The notes: generated by a model not told the origin, from the letters alone. A stretch of 6,368 nucleotides of DNA from Deltaproteobacteria bacterium (GCA_019313095.1 JAFDBU010000057.1:1-6368); one strand, 5' to 3'. Shown: positions 1 through 6,368, counted from the stretch's first letter. A program made the numbers and translations.

Positions 1-270
1 TATGTGGCATTAATGAGGACTGAAGGCATTGATCTTGTTTTTGCTGATGACGGGGTACTGGAAATGGCCCGTCTTGCGGCAGAGGTCAACCAGAAAACAG
101 AAGACATTGGAGCCAGGAGGCTGCATACTGTCCTGGAAAAGATCCTGGAGGATATATCATTTCAGGCGCCTGCCATGGCGGAGAAATCATTTACTGTTAC
201 AGCCGATTATGTCAGGCAGCAGCTGACGGACATTACCAGGGATGAGGATTTAAGCCGTTTTATTTTATAG
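1..270 (+). CDS. hslU: HslU, ATPase subunit of the HslUV protease (C-terminal part only)
   Basis: HslU is the hexameric AAA+ unfoldase that feeds proteins to the HslV peptidase in the cytoplasm. Only the last 89 residues are visible. The reading frame is open from base 1, so the gene starts well outside the window; family members are usually about 440 to 460 residues. The fragment holds the small AAA+ subdomain: the sensor-2 segment TEDIGARRLHTVLEK (residues 33 to 47, with the arginine of GARR) and the terminal tail EDLSRFIL. In known HslU proteins this tail inserts into pockets of HslV and activates it, and here it is the same as I recall for the E. coli tail. An intact tail implies a functional HslV partner, probably encoded just upstream. 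No terminator is visible in the 50 bases after the stop, so transcription may run on into the next gene. Identification is very secure. Confidence 0.96.
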   Translation, partial: YVALMRTEGIDLVFADDGVLEMARLAAEVNQKTEDIGARRLHTVLEKILEDISFQAPAMAEKSFTVTADYVRQQLTDITRDEDLSRFIL

Positions 271-310
271 TTTTATAGTAGCTGGAAAGTGTTGAAGCGT
301 AACGAATACC

Positions 311-315
311 GGAGG
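311..315 (+). promoter_or_regulatory. Ribosome binding site of the zinc-ribbon gene
   Basis: GGAGG lies five bases (AAAAG) before the ATG at 321. It is the strongest Shine-Dalgarno match ahead of any gene start in the window and fixes the start of the 172-residue protein. Confidence 0.85.
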
Positions 316-320
316 AAAAG

Positions 321-839
321 ATGTTTGAATTGGATTTAAAATATTGCCCCGTGTGCAGTGATGAATACCGGGCGGAAATTGAGAAATGTGCTGCCTGCGA
401 CGTTCTCCTGATCACAGGGGCTCAGAAAATTGAAATGGAAGAGGAGCGCAGAAGAAAACTTGCAAACAGGACAGCTGTATTGAGTCCGGATGATGATCTT
501 GTCACCATACGAAGGGGGCAATTAGCTGAAATGCGTCATTTTACCGCTTTGCTGGAGGGGGAGAATATTGGTACACTTCTGGTGGGGGATGAGAAAAGCT
601 GCGGCCAGTCATGCTGTCCTAAGGTTTATGACCTACTGGTGAAAAGAGAGGACGGCCTGGATGCCCTCAACATTATCGAAGAAGAGCACAATAAAATTAC
701 CGGTCTGAAGCATCATGAACTTACCGGAGCAGATGCGGTTTTTAATCCGGAGGCGGGCGAGGCCTGCTGCCCTGCCTGTGGACACACTTTCCCAACGACT
801 GAAACTGCCTGCCCTGATTGTGGTTTGAGTTTTGGCTAA
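321..839 (+). CDS. Zinc-ribbon protein with DUF2007-like core, function unknown
   Basis: A 172-residue soluble protein with no signal peptide or membrane segment. Three parts can be seen. Residues 9 to 26 form a first zinc ribbon, CPVC then ten residues then CAAC. Residues 58 to 122 resemble the DUF2007 fold (called putative signal transducing protein in Pfam): an opening like DDLVTIRRGQLAEMRHFTAL, then a strand such as YDLLVKREDGLDAL. Residues 150 to 167 form a second ribbon, CPAC then ten residues then CPDC. The core also carries a C-x3-CC cluster (C94, C98, C99). A charged stretch at 36 to 50 (EEERRRK type) joins the first ribbon to the core. The start is set by the GGAGG at 311. The stop lies 14 bases before the flavoprotein ATG, which suggests co-transcription and perhaps translational coupling. 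DUF2007 is often proposed to sense or bind small ligands, but no role is established. The ribbons are clear; the DUF2007 assignment is from memory of the pattern. Confidence 0.85.
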   Translation: MFELDLKYCPVCSDEYRAEIEKCAACDVLLITGAQKIEMEEERRRKLANRTAVLSPDDDLVTIRRGQLAEMRHFTALLEGENIGTLLVGDEKSCGQSCCPKVYDLLVKREDGLDALNIIEEEHNKITGLKHHELTGADAVFNPEAGEACCPACGHTFPTTETACPDCGLSFG

Positions 840-853
840 ACCATAAAGCGGCT

Positions 854-2623
854 ATGGATAAAAAATCAGCCGTCATTATCGGGGCAGGGCCTGCCGGGCT
901 TGCCGCCGGCTATGAATTTATCAAACAGGGAATAGGCCCGCTGGTGTTGGAGCGCTCCGGTACTGTCGGAGGTATTTCCCGTACTGAATCATACAAAGGC
1001 TTTCACTTTGACATCGGCGGTCATCGTTTTTTTTCTAAAAATGATGACATCAACAGGATCTGGCAGGAAATGCTCGGGTCCGATTTCCTCCAGGTAAGCC
1101 GTCTTTCCCGTATTTATTATCAAAATAAATTTTTCAACTATCCGCTGCGTCCTGCTAATGCTTTGTTTAATCTTGGCCCTGTTGAGAGTTTGCTGATTCT
1201 CTTAAGCTACTGCAGGGCCCGTTTTGCTCCCCAGCCGGAGGAATCAAGTTTCGAACAATGGATTATCAACCGTTTCGGGGAAAGGCTCTATCGGACATTT
1301 TTCAAAACCTATACTGAAAAAGTGTGGGGCATTTCCTGCAAGGAGATCAAGGCGGACTGGGCTGCCCAGAGGATTAAGGGACTGTCCCTTCTGGTTGCCG
1401 TTTCCAATGCCTTGTTCGGTGGGGGGCAACAGGCCAAAAGCCTGGTTGAACAGTTTAATTATCCAAAATACGGGCCCGGCATGATGTGGCAGCGCTTTAA
1501 AGATCACATTAATGCAGGCGGCGGCAAAGTCATGCTTAACTGTGAAGTATCGTCAGTCCGGCATGACAATGGCAGAATATCAAAAATCGTCTATTTCAAC
1601 GGTAAAGAGGTTCAGGAGGTCAGTGCCGAAAATTTTATTTCCAGCATGCCGATATCCAGCTTGATAAAATTATTAAAGCCGCAGCCTCCTGCTGAAGTTC
1701 TGCAGAGTGCTGAGCAGCTGGCATATCGTGCCTTCATTATTGTTGTTCTCATAGTAGATAAAGCAGTTCTTTTTCCGGATCAATGGCTGTATGTCCATAG
1801 TCCCAAAGTGCAGGTCGGGCGTATCCAGAACTTCAAGAACTGGAGCAGGTTCATGGTTCCGGACCAGAGCAGGACCAGCATCGGCATGGAGTATTTTTGT
1901 AATGAAAATGATCCGACCTGGAATATGCCTGACCATGAATTGATCGAATTCGCACAGCGGGAAATGGCAGAAATGGGATTTGGTCCGGCTTCGCAGGTTA
2001 TCGACAGTTATGTGGTCCGGCAGTCGTATGCCTATCCGGTTTATGATTCAACCTATGAAAAAAACCTTCAGAACATCAGGAATTATCTCTATAGTTTTAA
2101 AAATTTACAAACAATAGGACGCAGCGGCATGCACCGTTATAATAATATGGACCATTCCATGCAGACCGGGATCCTGGCTGCCAAAAACTGTTGCGGAGAG
2201 CGGCATGACCTCTGGACGGTGAATGAGGAGAAAAGTTACCTGGAAGAGGACAGGACTGTACGGGAAATTCCAACAGTTCCTGAAAAAGTGCTGATAAAAG
2301 CATTTGCCAGGATGGACAAATTCGCCTTTGCAACTGCTTTTGGTGCAATATGCGGCCTGCTTGTTTTTAGCGCCACCATGTGGATCATAAGCCGGGGGGG
2401 CGATGTGCTCAATTCGCATCTCAGGCTTTTGGCGCAGTATTTTATCGGCTATACCGTGACAGTGAAAGGAGCTTTTATCGCTTTCGGCTATTCATTTTTC
2501 TGGGGTTTTCTTTTTGGCTGGCTCTTTGCCTACCTGCGCAATCTGTTTCTGGCAATTTATATATACAGGATAAAACGAAAGGCTGAACTGCTGTCATTAA
2601 AGGATTTTTTTGATAACTTTTAG
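854..2623 (+). CDS. FAD-dependent oxidoreductase (UDP-galactopyranose mutase / amine-oxidase-like) with C-terminal membrane domain
   Basis: A 589-residue flavoprotein. The N-terminus has the dinucleotide fold IIGAGPAGLAAG (GxGxxG at residues 10 to 15) and the ribose-binding acid E33 in VLERSGTVGG. DIGGHRFF follows at 53 to 60, then YPLRP at 96 to 100 and KTYTEKVWGI at 151 to 160, a pattern like that of UDP-galactopyranose mutases. The closing FAD motif GRSGMHRYNNMDHS spans 422 to 435. Family members are commonly annotated as NAD(P)/FAD-dependent or protoporphyrinogen-oxidase-like enzymes, often near glycan genes; the substrate cannot be read from the sequence. Residues 476 to 570 are an extra domain with two predicted membrane helices (about 490 to 512 and 537 to 570) and a basic end (YRIKRK), so the enzyme is probably anchored in the inner membrane. 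The start at 854 puts the flavin fold at the very N-terminus; a TTG at 818 in frame would overlap the previous gene. The ribosome binding site is weak, so coupling to the upstream stop is plausible. The family is secure, the reaction unknown. Confidence 0.9.
   Translation: MDKKSAVIIGAGPAGLAAGYEFIKQGIGPLVLERSGTVGGISRTESYKGFHFDIGGHRFFSKNDDINRIWQEMLGSDFLQVSRLSRIYYQNKFFNYPLRPANALFNLGPVESLLILLSYCRARFAPQPEESSFEQWIINRFGERLYRTFFKTYTEKVWGISCKEIKADWAAQRIKGLSLLVAVSNALFGGGQQAKSLVEQFNYPKYGPGMMWQRFKDHINAGGGKVMLNCEVSSVRHDNGRISKIVYFNGKEVQEVSAENFISSMPISSLIKLLKPQPPAEVLQSAEQLAYRAFIIVVLIVDKAVLFPDQWLYVHSPKVQVGRIQNFKNWSRFMVPDQSRTSIGMEYFCNENDPTWNMPDHELIEFAQREMAEMGFGPASQVIDSYVVRQSYAYPVYDSTYEKNLQNIRNYLYSFKNLQTIGRSGMHRYNNMDHSMQTGILAAKNCCGERHDLWTVNEEKSYLEEDRTVREIPTVPEKVLIKAFARMDKFAFATAFGAICGLLVFSATMWIISRGGDVLNSHLRLLAQYFIGYTVTVKGAFIAFGYSFFWGFLFGWLFAYLRNLFLAIYIYRIKRKAELLSLKDFFDNF
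2279..2542 (+). other. Two-helix membrane module, copy 1 (fused to the flavoprotein)
   Basis: Residues 476 to 563 of the flavoprotein. Order: short amphipathic lead, helix 1 ending in MWIISRGG, a loop with HLRLLAQYFIGYTVT, then helix 2 rich in Phe, Gly and Trp. It aligns without a gap to residues 14 to 101 of the small protein encoded next, with about one third of positions identical by hand count. The conserved points are W510, G515-G516, H522-L523, QYFIGY (528 to 533), G539, Y546 and N563. Confidence 0.8.
2435..2453 (+). repeat. 19-base direct repeat, copy 1
   Basis: CAGTATTTTATCGGCTATA, coding for QYFIGY in the flavoprotein membrane module. It recurs without mismatch at 2846 to 2864, 411 bases downstream, in the matching codons of the next gene. 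It is best read as the most conserved core of a duplicated coding segment and not as a mobile or regulatory repeat. Confidence 0.85.
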
Positions 2624-2643
2624 ACTGGATTCATACTTACTGC

Positions 2644-2649
2644 AGGTGA
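2644..2649 (+). promoter_or_regulatory. Ribosome binding site of the small membrane protein gene
   Basis: AGGTGA lies in the 27-base gap after the flavoprotein stop. It is one base before the ATG at 2651 and four bases before the second, adjacent ATG at 2654. The spacing therefore favours 2654 as the true start, one residue shorter. Confidence 0.55.
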
Positions 2650-2650
2650 C

Positions 2651-2977
2651 ATGATGGTTAAGACAGAGATGAAAGATTCACGATTGGGCCCGGAAGAAAA
2701 ACTGTTCAGCGGTGTATTGCTGCTCAATGCTAAAGTTGTCGGCCTGGCACTTGGCGTTATTTTCGGCTTGGGAATTTTTGTGGCGACAAACTGGCTGGTC
2801 ATCAAGGGCGGCTCACGGGTAGGTCCTCATCTGATACTGCTGAGCCAGTATTTTATCGGCTATAAGGTGACATTTTTAGGGAGTCTTATCGGTGCAGCAT
2901 ATGGTTTTGCCCTGGGTACTATCTGCGGCGCTCTCATGGGCTGGATCTATAATAGGCTGGCAACATTCAGGCAGTAG
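2651..2977 (+). CDS. Small two-helix membrane protein, paralogue of the flavoprotein C-terminal domain
   Basis: A protein of 108 residues (107 if the second ATG at 2654 is used, which fits the AGGTGA better). A short charged N-terminus (KTEMKDSRLGPEEK) precedes helix 1 (about 28 to 50) and then the loop KGGSRVGPHLILLSQYFIGY. Helix 2 (about 75 to 100) has a glycine-zipper look: GSLIGAAYGF, then GTICGALMGWIYN. Residues 14 to 101 align without a gap to residues 476 to 563 of the preceding flavoprotein. Similar small proteins with a GY-(V/I)-(T/S)-x2-GSLIG and WIYN or WLYN pattern are, as I recall, labelled 'bacteriophage holin' by automatic pipelines. Nothing phage-like is present here, so I do not adopt that function. 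The gap to the flavoprotein is 27 bases, so one transcript is likely; the stop is 8 bases from the converging dnaE stop. The coding call is supported by the paralogy and by codon structure. The role is unknown; a partner or membrane anchor for the flavoprotein is an inference. Confidence 0.85.
   Translation: MMVKTEMKDSRLGPEEKLFSGVLLLNAKVVGLALGVIFGLGIFVATNWLVIKGGSRVGPHLILLSQYFIGYKVTFLGSLIGAAYGFALGTICGALMGWIYNRLATFRQ
2690..2953 (+). other. Two-helix membrane module, copy 2 (free-standing)
   Basis: Residues 14 to 101 of the small protein, the counterpart of 2279 to 2542. The matched positions include W48, G53-G54, H60-L61, QYFIGY (66 to 71), G77, Y84 and N101. The same offset of 462 residues holds throughout, so neither copy has gained or lost a residue in this stretch. 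Confidence 0.8.
2846..2864 (+). repeat. 19-base direct repeat, copy 2
   Basis: The second, perfect copy of the repeat at 2435 to 2453, in the same reading frame and coding for the same QYFIGY. The bases after it differ for two positions within the next codons and then agree again (GTGAC). Confidence 0.85.
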
Positions 2978-2985
2978 CAATCATT

Positions 2986-5900
2986 TCAAGCTGCTGCTCC
3001 CCGTTGTTTCCAGTTGCCGTTTCTTTTTTTCTGCTGTGGTACGACTACCGGTTTCTTTTCATAGGTTATTACCGGTTCCCCCATGGTACGGTTGACTTCA
3101 GTCGTAAACTCTTTGCAGGGTTTGATGGTGATGTCCCGTGGTATTTCAAGGTCAACCTCACCCCGGCCGGTAAAATGCAGTGTCAGGGAAACAGGGCAGG
3201 AACCGTGGTGGCGGTAAAATACCTTTTTCAATGCCTCAAGGTTTTGACGGTTAACGTGGTCTGACTTCAGCATGATGCGGGCCGAGGCAGTATATTTTTC
3301 ACGAGCCGCTTCAAGCGTATCAACTTCATTGGCTATAATATTGTCCCCCCGCTCATCTTTTTTGACCAAACCTTCAATGACAATCGGTGTGTCATCGTGA
3401 AGAATCGAAGCGCTCCTGGCATAAAGCTCGGGAAATATGACAACTTCAACGGTACCGGCAATATCCTCCATGATGATAACAGCCATGGGATCACCCTTCT
3501 TGGTTTTCCTGTTCTTTATATCGCGGATAAGGCCGCCGACCCGCAGGTTCTGACCTTCAAACCACTGTTTTTTTTCGCTGAGATTGGTATCTGTCACTGC
3601 GATGATATCTTCCCGGAAATCATCCAGGGGATGACCGGTCAGATAAAATCCCACCGTTTCTTTTTCAAAGGTGAGTTTTTCCTGGTCCGTCCAGTCCGGG
3701 ATAGACGGGATTCCAATTTTTACATGCTGCAGTTCTTCCTCCTCACCCATGACGGCAAAAAGTGAGATCTGGCCGCTCAATTTATCCCGCTGGGCCGCCT
3801 GACCCTGCTCCAGTGCCTGGTCAAGAATGGCAAAGAGCTGGGAGCGTTTCAAACCCAAGGAGTCAAAAGCCCCGGCCTTGATCAGGCTTTCAAGGACTCT
3901 CCGGTTTACCCTTCGCAGATCGACCCTGCAGCAGAAATCTTCCAGTGATTTATACGACCCGTCAGCCAGCCGTTCTTCGATGATGGAATCAAGCGCAGCC
4001 CCGCCAACGTTTTTTACGGCCGCCAGTCCAAACCGGATACGGTCATCGACAACGGTGAAATCCTGCTCACTTTCATTTATATCAGGCGGCAGGACCTCAA
4101 TTTCATTGTCACGGCATTCATTAATATAGATAACAACCTTGTCGGTATTGTTCATGTCGCAGGAAAGAAGGGCAGCCATGAACTGGGCCGGATAATGTGC
4201 CTTGAGATAGGCTGTCTGGTAAGCGATCAGGGCATATGCCGCACTGTGCGACTTATTAAAGCCGTAACCGGCAAATTTTGCCATCAGATCAAATATGTAT
4301 TCGGCCTTGTCCTGAGGGATATTGTTCTTTTCCGCCCCTGCCATAAATTTTTCTTTTTCATCCGCCATGACCTTTGGAATTTTCTTGCCCATCGCCCGCC
4401 GCAGGATATCAGCATCGCCAAGCGAATAGTTTGCCAGAATATTGGCAATTTTCATGACTTGTTCCTGGTAGACAATAACGCCATAGGTTTCCTCAAGCAC
4501 CGGCTTGAGCTGGGGCAGAGGATAATTGGCAGGTTTTTTGCCGTGCTTGGTATCAACAAAATTGCCAACCATGCCGCTTTCCATGGGGCCCGGACGATAC
4601 AGGGCAACCAGGGCTATGAGATCGGAAAAGACTTCCGGCTTCATGTTAGTTAATAAGGCCCGCATGCCCGAACTTTCGAGCTGAAACACGCCCAAGGCAT
4701 CTCCCTTGCAGAGCAGATCATAAGTTTTGGGATCATCCAGAGGAATTGCATTGATATCGAGCGGGTTTCCAAGGTCAGACTCAACCAGCTTGAGTGCCCG
4801 GTCAATGACGGTAAGGGTTTTCAGCCCCAGGAAGTCAAACTTGATGAGACCGGTCATCTCGGTATATTTCATGTCGTACTGGGTCAGGATTTCACCCTTC
4901 GGCCCTTTGCAGAGTGGCAGATATTCAACCATGGGTTCGGGTGAAATCACGACGCCGGCGGCATGGGTTGACATATGCCGGGACAGTCCTTCCAGGACCC
5001 GGGCAACGGAAAGCAGAGAGGCCACTTTTTCATCCCTTTTTTTCAAGTCCCTGAGCCGGGGCTCCTGCTCAATGGCCTCTTCAATTGTTATTTTCAGCTG
5101 GTCTGGGATGAGCTTGGCAATGCGATCGACATCACCGAAGGGCATGTCTAGGGCCCGACCGACGTCCCGGATAACAGCCCGAGCCTTCATGGACCCGAAG
5201 GTGATAATCTGGGCAACATGCTCTGAACCACCGTACTTATCCTGAACATAGTGAAAAACCTCTCCCCGGCGTTCCTGGCAGAAATCGATGTCGAAGTCCG
5301 GCAGGCTTTTGCGCTCAATATTGAGGAAACGTTCAAATATCAAGCCATACGGCATGGGATCTATTTCAGTGATGCGCAGACTATAGGCTACCAGGCTCCC
5401 TGCCCCGGAACCTCTGCCAGGGCCGACCGGTATTTTCTTATTTTTAGCCCAGTTGATGAAATCGGCCACAATGAGGAAATAGCCTGGAAATCCCATGGCC
5501 TTGATGACTTCTATCTCCATTTCCAACCGTTCACGGTAGGTTTTTTCCAATTCAGGGGTCAGCTTTCCTTTTTCCTGAATCGCGGCCAGACGTTCTTTCA
5601 AACCTTCCCGAGCCAATCTTTCAAAGTGTGAATCAATGGTTTCATCCTCGGGCACAGGAAAGTTTGGGAAATGATGCTGCCCGAATTCAAGTTCCAGGTT
5701 ACAGCGTTCTGCGATTTCGTTGGTTGCGTTCAGCGCTTCGGGAAATTCTTTGAACCGTTCCTGCATCTCGGCCGGTGACTTGAAATAAAGCTCATTGGTG
5801 GCAAACTTGAAACGATTCTTATCGTTTATAGTTCTGCCGGTCTGGATACAGAGCAGCACTTCATGGGCGAAGGCTTCATCACGGTTGAGGTAATGACAGT

Positions 5901-6368
5901 CATTGGTAGCAACGACAGGAATTGATAACTCCTTGGAAAGTTTTTTTAAGCCCTTGTTGACCTTTTTCTGTTCTTTTATGCCGTTGTCCTGTAACTCAAA
6001 GTAGAGTCTGTCATTGAAAATTTTCTGCAAATTCTTTGCTTCTTTCCGGGCGCCATCCATGTTGTTGTTAAGGATCAGATGAGGTATGCCGCCATGCAGG
6101 CATGCCGTCATAGCAATTAAGCCCTCGTTGTGTGCAATAAGGGTTTCCTTGTCAATGCGGGGCTTATAGTAGAAACCTTCAAGTTGGGCAATGGAGGCAA
6201 GTTTCATCAGGTTTTTATACCCTGTGAGGTCCATAGCCAGAAGGACGAGATGGAAGGCGGCATCACTGGAGCTTTTTGCACCGCTGTGTTTTTTCCTATT
6301 TTGAGGTGCAATATAGAATTCACAGCCGATGATAGGTTTTATGTCGGCCTTTTTGGCCTTGACATAAA
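2986..6368 (-). CDS. dnaE: DNA polymerase III alpha subunit (5' end outside window)
   Basis: The catalytic subunit of the replicative polymerase. The frame stays open to the right edge, with 1126 residues visible; the first 50 or so, with the usual HLHVHTEYS-type start, are missing. Numbering from the first full codon (Y, 6366 to 6364): the PHP domain runs to about 235, with KPIIGCEFYIAP at 10 to 21 and NDCHYL at 155 to 160. The palm has GPGRGSGAGS at 315 to 324 and PDFDIDF at 356 to 362; its two later aspartates (359, 361) plus that of KFDFLG (511) form the catalytic triad by analogy with E. coli D401, D403 and D555. KSHSAAYAL is at 705. A clamp-binding QISLF is at 866 to 870 (3757 to 3771). 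The OB domain spans about 940 to 1025, followed by a C-terminal domain and a basic tail ending in GAAA. No frameshift or intein is seen, and total length near 1175 is normal. The ATG at 6234 is internal. The gene converges on the + strand genes. Identification is certain. Confidence 0.98.
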   Translation of the reverse strand, partial: YVKAKKADIKPIIGCEFYIAPQNRKKHSGAKSSSDAAFHLVLLAMDLTGYKNLMKLASIAQLEGFYYKPRIDKETLIAHNEGLIAMTACLHGGIPHLILNNNMDGARKEAKNLQKIFNDRLYFELQDNGIKEQKKVNKGLKKLSKELSIPVVATNDCHYLNRDEAFAHEVLLCIQTGRTINDKNRFKFATNELYFKSPAEMQERFKEFPEALNATNEIAERCNLELEFGQHHFPNFPVPEDETIDSHFERLAREGLKERLAAIQEKGKLTPELEKTYRERLEMEIEVIKAMGFPGYFLIVADFINWAKNKKIPVGPGRGSGAGSLVAYSLRITEIDPMPYGLIFERFLNIERKSLPDFDIDFCQERRGEVFHYVQDKYGGSEHVAQIITFGSMKARAVIRDVGRALDMPFGDVDRIAKLIPDQLKITIEEAIEQEPRLRDLKKRDEKVASLLSVARVLEGLSRHMSTHAAGVVISPEPMVEYLPLCKGPKGEILTQYDMKYTEMTGLIKFDFLGLKTLTVIDRALKLVESDLGNPLDINAIPLDDPKTYDLLCKGDALGVFQLESSGMRALLTNMKPEVFSDLIALVALYRPGPMESGMVGNFVDTKHGKKPANYPLPQLKPVLEETYGVIVYQEQVMKIANILANYSLGDADILRRAMGKKIPKVMADEKEKFMAGAEKNNIPQDKAEYIFDLMAKFAGYGFNKSHSAAYALIAYQTAYLKAHYPAQFMAALLSCDMNNTDKVVIYINECRDNEIEVLPPDINESEQDFTVVDDRIRFGLAAVKNVGGAALDSIIEERLADGSYKSLEDFCCRVDLRRVNRRVLESLIKAGAFDSLGLKRSQLFAILDQALEQGQAAQRDKLSGQISLFAVMGEEEELQHVKIGIPSIPDWTDQEKLTFEKETVGFYLTGHPLDDFREDIIAVTDTNLSEKKQWFEGQNLRVGGLIRDIKNRKTKKGDPMAVIIMEDIAGTVEVVIFPELYARSASILHDDTPIVIEGLVKKDERGDNIIANEVDTLEAAREKYTASARIMLKSDHVNRQNLEALKKVFYRHHGSCPVSLTLHFTGRGEVDLEIPRDITIKPCKEFTTEVNRTMGEPVITYEKKPVVVPQQKKRNGNWKQRGAAA
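3757..3771 (-). other. Sliding-clamp binding motif of DnaE
   Basis: These codons spell QISLF, matching the QxxLF-type consensus by which DnaE binds the beta clamp. The motif lies between the helix-hairpin-helix region and the OB domain, as in other DnaE proteins, in a flexible polar and acidic context (KLSG before, EEEE after). Confidence 0.8.

Noticed and set aside
271..320. Terminator or promoter between hslU and the zinc-ribbon gene
   Set aside because: The 50 bases show no stem-loop with a T run and no convincing paired -35 and -10 boxes; only the ribosome binding site can be supported.
336..521. Minus-strand frame of 61 codons containing a CPVC motif
   Set aside because: It is the antisense of the zinc-ribbon gene. 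The motif arises by chance, and the + strand frame has a strong ribosome binding site and two full ribbons.
1027..1034. Run of eight T in the flavoprotein gene as a possible frameshift site
   Set aside because: It encodes the conserved RFF after DIGGH and the frame is intact on both sides; no alternative product is apparent.
2394..2400. Run of seven G inside the flavoprotein membrane domain as a phase-variable switch
   Set aside because: The run is short, the frame continues correctly through it into a domain confirmed by paralogy, and its codons encode the conserved GG pair.
2651..2977. Phage holin and therefore a prophage remnant
   Set aside because: The small protein resembles entries that pipelines label as holin, but there is no endolysin, integrase or structural phage gene, and its closest visible relative is the membrane tail of the adjacent flavoenzyme.
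3024..3030. Seven-T run downstream of the small membrane gene as an intrinsic terminator
   Set aside because: No GC-rich inverted repeat precedes it, and it falls in lysine-rich codons at the C-terminal end of dnaE.
4195..5245. Long open frames on the + strand opposite dnaE (for example 4195 to 4653 and 4727 to 5245)
   Set aside because: They lie fully antisense to a highly conserved, certain dnaE frame, have no family resemblance, and their low-complexity serine/arginine-rich composition is typical of a shadow frame.

Overview
The window holds four co-directional genes on the + strand (positions 1 to 2977) that meet, tail to tail, one long gene on the - strand (2986 to the window end). Base composition is moderate and coding density is very high: no gap exceeds about 50 bases. 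The HslU tail, the DnaE type and the zinc-ribbon protein with a DUF2007-like core would fit a Gram-negative bacterium of the Desulfobacterota (former Deltaproteobacteria), perhaps near Desulfobulbales. This placement is inferred from protein style alone and is only moderately secure.

Left part, + strand. The window opens inside the last 89 residues of hslU, the ATPase of the HslUV protease. After 50 bases and a good ribosome binding site comes a 172-residue cysteine-rich protein: a zinc ribbon at each end around a DUF2007-like core. Fourteen bases later starts a 589-residue FAD-dependent oxidoreductase of the UDP-galactopyranose mutase / amine-oxidase-like superfamily. It carries an added C-terminal domain with two predicted membrane helices. 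A 108-residue membrane protein follows after 27 bases. By hand alignment it is a gapless paralogue of that added C-terminal domain, so the same two-helix module occurs twice in a row, once fused to a flavoenzyme and once free. This is the most unusual point of the window.

Right part, - strand. Nearly all of dnaE, the replicative DNA polymerase III alpha subunit, is present (1126 residues visible). Its first 50 or so residues lie beyond the right edge. The polymerase aspartates, the PHP metal-ligand positions that can be seen, a clamp-binding motif and the OB domain are all in place, so it looks like an ordinary functional housekeeping gene.

How the parts relate. hslU and dnaE are housekeeping genes with no direct link to the genes between them. 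The zinc-ribbon, flavoprotein and small membrane genes are close enough to be co-transcribed, possibly from a promoter upstream of or within hslU. The shared membrane module suggests that the flavoprotein and the small protein sit together in the inner membrane. I see no RNA gene, CRISPR array, insertion sequence, attachment site or convincing intrinsic terminator.
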